From Actinoplanes sandaracinus (GTDB taxonomy: Bacteria; Actinomycetota; Actinomycetes; Mycobacteriales; Micromonosporaceae), in assembly GCF_030009775.1 (NCBI RefSeq), contig NZ_JASCTH010000051.1, positions 1 to 36,726 on the forward strand: a DNA stretch of 36,726 bases. Reading direction: 5' to 3'. The position numbers and the translations under genes are program-made. The notes under the pieces were generated by a model. That model was not told the DNA's origin. It saw nothing but the letters and a program-made list of their open reading frames with translations, and made no database searches. Of this stretch, positions 31,630 to 36,726 are shown piece by piece. Numbering within the stretch: the stretch's first letter is position 1; each line of letters starts with the position of its first letter.

Positions 31630-32616
31630 TCAGTCTGGGGATGCGGTGACCGCGACGACGATCTTGCCGGCGACGGGCCCGCGGTCGATGCGATCGACGG
31701 CCGCCGCGGCGTCCTCCAGCGGATAGACCCGATCGATCACCGGCCGGATCTGCCCGGTGGCCACCATTCCCGCGAGCTCACTGAGATCCTCGGGACTCGG
31801 GTGCGCCGTGAGTGTGCGCACCTGCCCGCCACCGGTGGTCGCACCTTTGAGGATCCGCCGCATGGGGCCGAACCACCGCCCGCCGGTCCCGACCGACAGC
31901 ACCAGCGTGCCACCGGGAGCGAGGGCCCGCCGCAGGGCGGCGAGCGGATAGTTGCCGGCCAGGTCGAGAATCGCCTCGAACCGCTCCCCCAGCTCGCCGA
32001 CGTCGTCACCCCGACCCTGCTCGTAGTCGATGATTTGTGTGGCGCCGAGCGACCGCATCATCTCGGCGGCCCGGCCGGCGCAGACCGCGGTGACCCCGGC
32101 GCCCCTCGCGACGGCCAGTTGCACAGCGAAGGTTCCGACCCCGCCGGAGGCTCCGGTGACGAGCACCCGCGCCCCTCGCCTGATGGCGGCCGCCGCACGA
32201 AGACCCTGGAGCGCGGTCGTGCCCGCGAGAGGCAACGCCGCCGCCTCGATGAAACTCAGGCCCACAGGTTTCAGCGCCGCTAGGCGGGCGGGCACCCGCG
32301 CGAACTCGCCGATCGCTGCCCCGGTCTCGGCCAGCACGTCATCACCGACGGCGAAGCCCTCGACGTCGTCACCGACCGCCACCACCCGCCCGGACAGCGC
32401 CCGCCCGACGACGAATCCGGAGCGTGGCCGCCGCAGACCGCCGGCCATCGCCCGGATGGCATAGGGCTCGCCGCGCAGGAGCAGGCGGTCAGCGGCGTTG
32501 AGGCTCGCCGCACAGACCTGGACGACCAGGTCGCCGGACCGTGCCACCGGCTGGGCGACCTGCTGGAGGGCGAGTCCACCGGGTGATCCGTATGCGAGCT
32601 GTACCAGTGCCTTCAT
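31630..32616 (-). CDS. MDR-superfamily NADP-dependent oxidoreductase
   Basis: A 328-residue medium-chain reductase of the quinone-oxidoreductase type. The GroES-like N-terminal part includes GSPGGLALQQVAQPVARSGDLVVQV, and the Rossmann nucleotide site is VTGASGGVGTFAVQLA with Gly155-Gly161. No zinc-binding Cys are present, as expected for the quinone-reductase branch. The substrate is probably a small quinone or enone. AGGAGG at 32626-32631 lies 9 bases upstream of the ATG. It is divergent from a TetR gene, with a double palindrome between them. Confidence 0.9.
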   Translation of the reverse strand: MKALVQLAYGSPGGLALQQVAQPVARSGDLVVQVCAASLNAADRLLLRGEPYAIRAMAGGLRRPRSGFVVGRALSGRVVAVGDDVEGFAVGDDVLAETGAAIGEFARVPARLAALKPVGLSFIEAAALPLAGTTALQGLRAAAAIRRGARVLVTGASGGVGTFAVQLAVARGAGVTAVCAGRAAEMMRSLGATQIIDYEQGRGDDVGELGERFEAILDLAGNYPLAALRRALAPGGTLVLSVGTGGRWFGPMRRILKGATTGGGQVRTLTAHPSPEDLSELAGMVATGQIRPVIDRVYPLEDAAAAVDRIDRGPVAGKIVVAVTASPD

Positions 32617-32630
32617 GCCCTCGGCCCTCC

Positions 32631-32660
32631 TGCTTACTTTGTAAGCTTACGACGTAAGCA
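32631..32660. promoter_or_regulatory. Overlapping palindromic operators in the MDR-tetR divergon
   Basis: Two inverted repeats GCTTACnnnGTAAGC (GCTTACTTTGTAAGC and GCTTACGACGTAAGC) share their inner half-sites, so the 30 bases form one dyad with a perfect central GTAAGCTTAC. It starts 15 bases from the MDR ATG and 51 bases before the tetR ATG. The central TAAGCT can serve as a -10 in both directions. Two TetR dimers could bind side by side here. Confidence 0.78.
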
Positions 32661-32710
32661 AGGATGCGGTATGGTCGACGCGTTCCGCAACCCTTGGGAG
32701 AACCGGAAAG

Positions 32711-33367
32711 ATGCCAACCTCGCGACCACCGCTCAGCACCCGGCGGGTGCTCCAAGCCGCCCTGGCGCTGGCAGACTCGGGCGGCACCGACTCACTCACC
32801 ATGCGCCACCTCGGCCGCGAGCTCGGCGTCGAGGCCATGTCGCTGTACCGGCACGTCGCCAACAAAGACGCCGTTCTCGACGGCATCGTCGACCTGGTGG
32901 TCGCCGAGATCGACCTGCCCGGCGCCGAGGAGGACTGGAAAGTCACCATGCGCCGCCGAGGCGAGGCCGCCTACCGGGTGCTGACCCGCCACCCGTGGGC
33001 GCCGCCCCTGCTCATGTCACGCACCAACACCGGTCCGGCCATGCTGCGCTACATCGACTTCACCCTGGGCGTGCTACGCGGCGCCGGCTTCTCCTGGAAA
33101 CTCGCCGACTACGCGTGGAACACCATGGACAGCTTCGTGTACGGCTACACCCTGCGCCGCCTCGCGTTCCCCGTCGCACCGGCCGACTACGCGGAAACCG
33201 CCGCCACCCACCAGCACCTGCTCGCCGGCGGCGAGTATCCCCACATGGCGGAACTGACCCGGCAGGTCACCCTGGGCCACCACCCAGGCGACCCTGACAT
33301 CACCTTCGGCCTGAACCTGATCCTCGACGGCCTGGAACGCCTCCGCGACGCCGAACAGGCCGGATAG
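32711..33367 (+). CDS. TetR/AcrR-family regulator
   Basis: A 218-residue repressor. The HTH at about 28-50 is SLTMRHLGRELGVEAMSLYRHVANKDAVLDGI, the TetR recognition region (VEAMSLYRHVANKDALLD). The C-terminal domain is of the TetR_C type (VLTRHPWAPPLLMSRTNTGP...FVYGYTLRRLAF) common to TetR proteins beside MDR or monooxygenase genes. Start is ATG 32711 with GGAAAG close upstream. Divergent from the MDR gene, which it probably represses through the operators at 32631-32660. Confidence 0.92.
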   Translation: MPTSRPPLSTRRVLQAALALADSGGTDSLTMRHLGRELGVEAMSLYRHVANKDAVLDGIVDLVVAEIDLPGAEEDWKVTMRRRGEAAYRVLTRHPWAPPLLMSRTNTGPAMLRYIDFTLGVLRGAGFSWKLADYAWNTMDSFVYGYTLRRLAFPVAPADYAETAATHQHLLAGGEYPHMAELTRQVTLGHHPGDPDITFGLNLILDGLERLRDAEQAG

Positions 33368-33428
33368 CCAGACGCGGCACCCCCACCGGGATGCCTGCCG
33401 CCGAGGGTTTGTTAGCTTATGCGGGCAA

Positions 33429-33512
33429 GTCCGGGTGGCGGAATGGCAGACGCGCTAGCTTGAGGTGCTAGTGCCCTTAACGGGCGTGGGGGTTCAAGTC
33501 CCCCCTCGGACA
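33429..33512 (+). tRNA. tRNA-Leu (anticodon GAG)
   Basis: A complete cloverleaf. The acceptor stem is GTCCGGG with CTCGGAC, containing one G-T pair. The D-arm has TGGCGGAATGGCAGACGC. The anticodon stem CTAGC/GCTAG closes a loop TTGAGGT with anticodon GAG. A long variable arm (GTGCCCTTAACGGGCGT) identifies a class II leucine tRNA, and the T-arm is GGGGGTTCAAGTCCCCC. The CCA end is not encoded. The 3' part (33477-33512) also forms the end of the serine recombinase gene on the other strand, so it is the likely integration site of the element to the right. Confidence 0.95.
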
Positions 33513-35021
33513 CACATTAAGCACACGGCCGAAGTCGTCAGAGACGACCTCGGCCTTCAGTGTTTCTAGGCCGGGTCGATAGGTCATCCGCAGGCCGATG
33601 CGGCTGTAAAGCTCCGCCTTGTCACGGGGATCGGCGGCGCGCAGGACGGCCAACAGGCTGCCGAGGCCGTCGACTATCGCAGTGATCTGCCCCTCGTTGA
33701 GCCGTTGCGGTGGCGCCGCGCTCAGGCGCAATGCGGCGGTCGCATTGTCTCGTTCGCTTGAGATCTCGCTGATCCAGGACGCGATGAGCACAGGGTCACC
33801 TCCGGCGTCGAGTGCGGCCCGGTAGCGCTTGATCTTGGTGTCGCAGTCCTCGATCGTCTGCCGCAAGTGACGGGTCTGGTCGGCGCCCTGGTGTCGGGCG
33901 AGTTCGGCGCGGTAGTGGGCGTCCGTAAGACCGCGCAGGGTCGCGGTGAGGGTGTCGCCGGTCAGTTCCTCACGCAGGAAACGATCAACGGGTTCGGTGA
34001 TGGTGTCTTCGCGGAGATAGAGCACGGGCGGGTGGGCGATCTCGTGCTGGCGGACGAAGTCGCGGGATGCCTTGCACCGGTAGTAGAGGCGCCCGTGGTT
34101 GGGGTTGCCGACCATGTTGCGTCCGCAGAGCCAGCACTCGATGAGTCCTCGGAAGAGGTAGGGGCGGACGCTGCGTCGTGGCGCGCGGCCCACCTCGCCG
34201 TTGGTACCGCGCGTCTTGATAGCGCTCTGTGCCCGCTCGTAGAGGTCGGCAGTGATGAGCGGCTTGTGGGCCTCCCGCTGCAACCAGACCCACTCGCTCG
34301 GGTCGTTCCAGCGTTGCTTGTTCTCGTGGCCGAGCGCGATGTCTTCGACGTCGATCAGGACCTCGTCGGTGCGCTGCTTGTTCCAGACCTGCCGGCCGGT
34401 GTAGCGCGGGTTACGGAGGATCGCGCGGACCGCCGACAGTTCCCACACCTGCGTCTTGCGGTGGGAGTTCCGTTCGCGGTCATAGGCGGACGGGCACAGG
34501 ATGCCGTCCTGGGTCAGGCCACGGGCGATGGTGGTCATGCCGCGCCCGGCGGCGTACTCCTCGAAGATGCGCCGAACGACTGGGCGGTGACCGGATCAGG
34601 TTCGAGCCGGTGAAGTCGCTTGCCCTCGGCTGCCTTGCCGGGGTTAGGGTGCGGTCCGGCGTCGGCCAGGCAGTAGCCGTAGGGCGGACGTCCACCGAGG
34701 TAGCGGCCCTCCAACTCGGTCTGTGCCTTCATCGCCGAGCGGACCCGAATCTTGATGCGGTTGCGTTCGCCTTTGCTCATGCCGCCGTAAAGCGCCATGA
34801 CCAGGTCGTGGGCGTCAGAGCCGGGATCGATGGCTCCGCCGACCTCCGGCACGGCGTTTCCATGGCAGTGAGCGCGACAGCCCGATGTCGAAGAACTCGG
34901 CAACGACCTCACCGCCGGCCGGTTCGATCAGGCTGCGGGCGCGGGAGAGCTGCCATGCCTTGGATGCCTGCGGGTCCTGCTGGTCCTCGGTCGACACTCG
35001 TCCGTAGAAGGCAAACCTCAT
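33477..35021 (-). pseudogene. Large serine recombinase, broken, ending inside the tRNA gene
   Basis: Three minus-strand frames together give a large serine integrase. The first (35021 to about 34865) carries YGRVSTEDQ with nucleophile Ser10 and ends SRSLPWKR. The second (from about 34860) resumes at VPEVGGAIDPGSDAHDLVMALYGGMSKGERNRIKIR, followed by LGGRPPYGY. The third (to 33477) contains GMTTIARGLTQDGILCPS, a zinc ribbon IECWLCGRNM...YYRCKA and a coiled helix region. Between the first two, about 50-60 residues of the catalytic domain appear to be deleted; near 34580 one G is missing (CAGTCGTT, expected CAGGTCGTT). The C-terminus PRGDLNPHAR is read from the 3' part of the tRNA gene. The enzyme is probably inactive, so the element is fixed in place. 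Confidence 0.88.
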
Positions 35022-35116
35022 GGCTGGTGAGTCTTACGGGCGCGGTCGATGATGCGCCACAGCACATCTGCGGCCGCATCCGACAGTGGGACGTCTAGGG
35101 ACGTCTTGAGCTGCAT
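35018..35116 (-). CDS. Small ORF coupled to the recombinase start
   Basis: 32 residues, beginning MQLKTSLDVPLSD and ending with an amphipathic DVLWRIIDRARKTHQP. Its TGA overlaps the recombinase ATG (ATGA), the usual sign of translational coupling. The codons upstream of the ATG stay open and read KTLRIEN, so the gene may be longer. Another frame upstream (ending AAYERARR) has an AGAGGAG site, which hints at a frameshift in a longer original gene. Small genes in this position occur before serine recombinases of actinobacterial elements. Function is unknown. Confidence 0.45.
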   Translation of the reverse strand: MQLKTSLDVPLSDAAADVLWRIIDRARKTHQP

Positions 35117-35265
35117 ATTTTCGATTCTCAGCGTCTTGCACGTTCGTATGCTGCGATTTCTCCTCTCATCGGACGGCTCTGGTGCGGTGGGCAATTGGGC
35201 CTCCTTCCGCTCGGGTTGCGAGAATTCATGTGCGCGCTCCGGCGACTGGTCGACAGAATCGGATC

Positions 35266-35793
35266 ATGGCGCGTTTCGGCATTCAGGACTACGAACCGGA
35301 CTGGCTCAACGGCCGGGACAGCATCACCGCCGCGCACGGCCGGCGTCTGACGGCCCTGGCCGGTCGCACCCTTCAACACGTCTGGTTGGTCTGGGACCTC
35401 GACGCCGACAAGTGGTTCGAAGACGCCCCGGTCCTGCTGGACTTCGGTGATGAGCGGGTCGGCATCGACCATCAGAAATTCGACGATCTCTGCATCACGT
35501 GGAACACCGTCGACCCCACCCGCGCGATCGAGGATCCCTCCGATGAGGACCCCTTCAATCTCGCCTGGCGCCCCGAGCCCACACCGCAGCTCGCCGAACT
35601 GGCCGGTCTCACGCTGAATCGTGTGGCGCTGCTCGAATGGGCCGGCGCGGATGACGACATGGCCAACGGCAGCGTCGCGATCGGCCTGGACCTCGCCTCG
35701 ACTTGGCTCACGATCTTCAACGCGCTGGATGAGAATGGCCTCGCTTTCGGTCCTCCCGACAGCAGCTACCGCCGCCACCACCTCAATCTCTGA
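35266..35793 (+). CDS. Protein of unknown function in the element
   Basis: 175 residues, acidic, mixed alpha/beta, with RDSITAAHGRRLTALAGRTLQHVWLVWDLDADKWFEDAPVLLDFGDERVGI in the first half and NLAWRPEPTPQLAELAGLTLNRVALLEW and SVAIGLDLASTWLTIFNALDENG in the second. The repeated pattern (LAGRTLQHVWLVWDLD and LAGLTLNRVALLEWAG) suggests an internally duplicated fold. I do not recognise the family. ATG 35266 has no clear ribosome binding site. It is carried next to the recombinase and ends at a strong hairpin. Confidence 0.65.
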   Translation: MARFGIQDYEPDWLNGRDSITAAHGRRLTALAGRTLQHVWLVWDLDADKWFEDAPVLLDFGDERVGIDHQKFDDLCITWNTVDPTRAIEDPSDEDPFNLAWRPEPTPQLAELAGLTLNRVALLEWAGADDDMANGSVAIGLDLASTWLTIFNALDENGLAFGPPDSSYRRHHLNL

Positions 35794-35810
35794 CCCACCG
35801 GGTGTTCGCC

Positions 35811-35874
35811 GACGTCCGTCCGCTTGTACGTCCGCGCGCTGATCTGCGCAGACGCGCGCGAGCGGACGGACGTC
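35811..35874. terminator. Strong nested hairpin between convergent genes
   Basis: GACGTCCGTCCGCT (35811-35824) and AGCGGACGGACGTC (35861-35874) form a perfect 14-base stem. Inside it CGCGCGC pairs with GCGCGCG, and the centre holds the palindrome TCTGCGCAGA. It sits 18 bases after the stop of the 175-residue gene and 17 bases before the end of the opposing winged-helix gene, so it most likely terminates both. The repeated GTCCG words could also be binding sites. Confidence 0.7.
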
Positions 35875-35890
35875 CGCGCGGACGATCGGG

Positions 35891-36125
35891 TCAGGCTCGC
35901 CAGCGCCCGCGAGCGACCTGCCGGGCTCGGCCGGCGGTGGCATGGGCTTGGAGCCGGTCGTAGACCCAGGTACGGCGCATACCCGTATGGTCGATGAGTT
36001 CCGGGACGGTCAGCCCGTCGGCGGGTGCTTGGTCGAGTGCCATCAACAGCGTCTGTTCCGGGTCGTCGGCTTGCGGTCGCGGCGGCTCGATGAGCTTCGG
36101 CTGGTGGTCGATGGCCGTACGAGAC
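35891..36125 (-). pseudogene. C-terminal remnant of a winged-helix protein cut by an insertion sequence
   Basis: About 78 codons on the minus strand read PQADDPEQTLLMALDQAPADGLTVPELIDHTGMRRTWVYDRLQAHATAGRARQVARGRWRA, a winged-helix module in which TVPELIDHTGMRRTWVYDRLQ is the helix-turn-helix and RQVARGRWRA the wing and end. This kind of terminal module is found on FtsK-like or AAA proteins of actinobacterial integrative elements. The coding character stops at about 36126-36132, where plus-strand transposase sequence begins, so the N-terminal part has been lost. Family assignment beyond winged helix is uncertain. Confidence 0.6.
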
Positions 36126-36132
36126 AGGGGCA

Positions 36133-36698
36133 TGATCTGCTGCGCTGCCAGGCCCGCCAGAAGGCCGGCCGGGTCGAGGATCCGTCGGCGGTCGCGCTCG
36201 ACACCCAGTCGATCCGGGCGGCGAACCACGTTCCGGCCGCCACTACGGGCAAAGACGCAGGTAAGAAGGTGCCGGGCCGCAAGCGGGGCCTGGCCGTGGA
36301 CGCCCTCGGCCTGATCAATCGCGGTCGTGGTCACCGCCGCGAGCGTGACCGACAACGCGATCGGGATCAAACTACTGGACCAGGTCGCGCAACACACCCC
36401 GACGGTGACCGCAGCCTGGGTCGACGCGGGCTTCAAGCAGGACGTCGGTGTGCACGGCGCCGTGGTCGGCATCGACGTCCAGGTCGTCAAGCGCTCCGAC
36501 GCCAAGCCCGGCTTTGTGCCGGTCAAGAAGCGGTGGATCGTAGAGCAGGTCTACGGCACCTTGATGTTGCACCGCCGGCTGGTGCGCGAGTACGAGAGCA
36601 AGCCGGCCTCGTCGGTGTCGCGCACGTTGTAGGCATCGATGGCGAACATGGTTCGCCGGTTGACCGGCACCAGCACGGCGACCTGGCGAAACCCGTAA
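36133..36698 (+). pseudogene. IS5-type DDE transposase, broken
   Basis: A plus-strand transposase remnant. The first frame gives HDLLRCQARQKAGR and VALDTQSIRAANHV (first catalytic Asp), then PGRKRGLAVDALGLI. After a one-base insertion near 36316 the next frame continues AVVVTAASVTDNAIGIKLLDQVAQHTPTVTAAWVDAGFKQD (second Asp), and RRWIVEQVYGTLMLHRRLVREYE carries the catalytic Glu, as in IS5-family enzymes. An in-frame TAG at 36630 is followed by 21 more codons (ANMVRRLTGTSTATW) to a TAA at 36698, as expected for the lost C-terminus. The N-terminus is missing. It abuts the winged-helix remnant. Confidence 0.8.
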
Positions 36699-36726
36699 GG
36701 CCGGCCGGTGCACCTCGACACCCTTC

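Noticed and set aside
1..36726. CRISPR arrays, rRNA genes, riboswitches
   Set aside because: No regularly spaced repeats, no rRNA sequence and no recognisable riboswitch core were found on either strand.
35113..36726. Second copy of the tRNA-Leu 3' end as the other att site
   Set aside because: I looked for the T-arm and acceptor sequence in the right flank and did not find it; the other end must lie beyond the window or be lost.

Overview
The window is high-GC actinobacterial DNA, most like a Micromonosporaceae-type chromosome (Actinoplanes and relatives). The signs are strong GC3 codon bias, mycothiol-dependent DinB-type proteins, GTG/TTG starts, and many genes with a TAnnnT box 6-7 bases before the start codon, the layout of leaderless actinobacterial mRNAs. 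The genus is inferred from style only; no ribosomal RNA is present.

Left end (1-2200): the N-terminus of an ISAs1-type transposase runs off the left edge. It is followed by a probable truncated gene tail with a strong terminator, a gene-poor stretch, a SUKH (SMI1/KNR4) protein, and a low-GC HAD phosphatase that looks horizontally acquired. Middle (2200-15000): mostly single genes and short operons. These are two AraC regulators, a DinB/TIGR03086 protein, a RibD-type reductase, a SUFU-domain protein, a site-2 protease, a VOC protein, a second-type YidC with its DUF6412 partner, a PadR/membrane pair, a TM2 protein, an HTH-methyltransferase fusion with a striking double operator, and a Tet(M)/OtrA-like ribosomal protection GTPase with a possible leader peptide. 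At 15000-17600 lies a response regulator/histidine kinase/PepSY cluster. The regulator is broken by one extra base, and matched CTGAA repeats sit in front of both the regulator and the PepSY gene.

17600-33400: a standalone TOPRIM protein, a HEAT-like protein, a coupled pair of unknown genes with a CxCGEWGC motif, a fructosamine kinase, an L,D-transpeptidase, an EmrB-type exporter, GtrA, an HNH protein, DUF4241, VOC, RibD-type, and two regulator/enzyme divergons (RidA-TetR and MDR-TetR), each with a clear palindromic operator. An Mrp-type ATPase, a histidine phosphatase, a small HTH protein and a mycothiol-type protein complete this part.

Right end (33400-36726): tRNA-Leu(GAG) marks the edge of a decayed integrative element. 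A large serine recombinase gene ends inside the tRNA gene but carries an internal deletion and a frameshift. Beyond it are a 175-residue unknown protein, a very strong hairpin, the tail of a winged-helix protein and a broken IS5-type transposase that cuts into it.

I see no complete new multi-gene defence or biosynthetic system. The best candidates for new biology are the self-controlled HTH-methyltransferase, the tet leader ORF, the CxCGEWGC gene pair, and the serine recombinase at a tRNA site.
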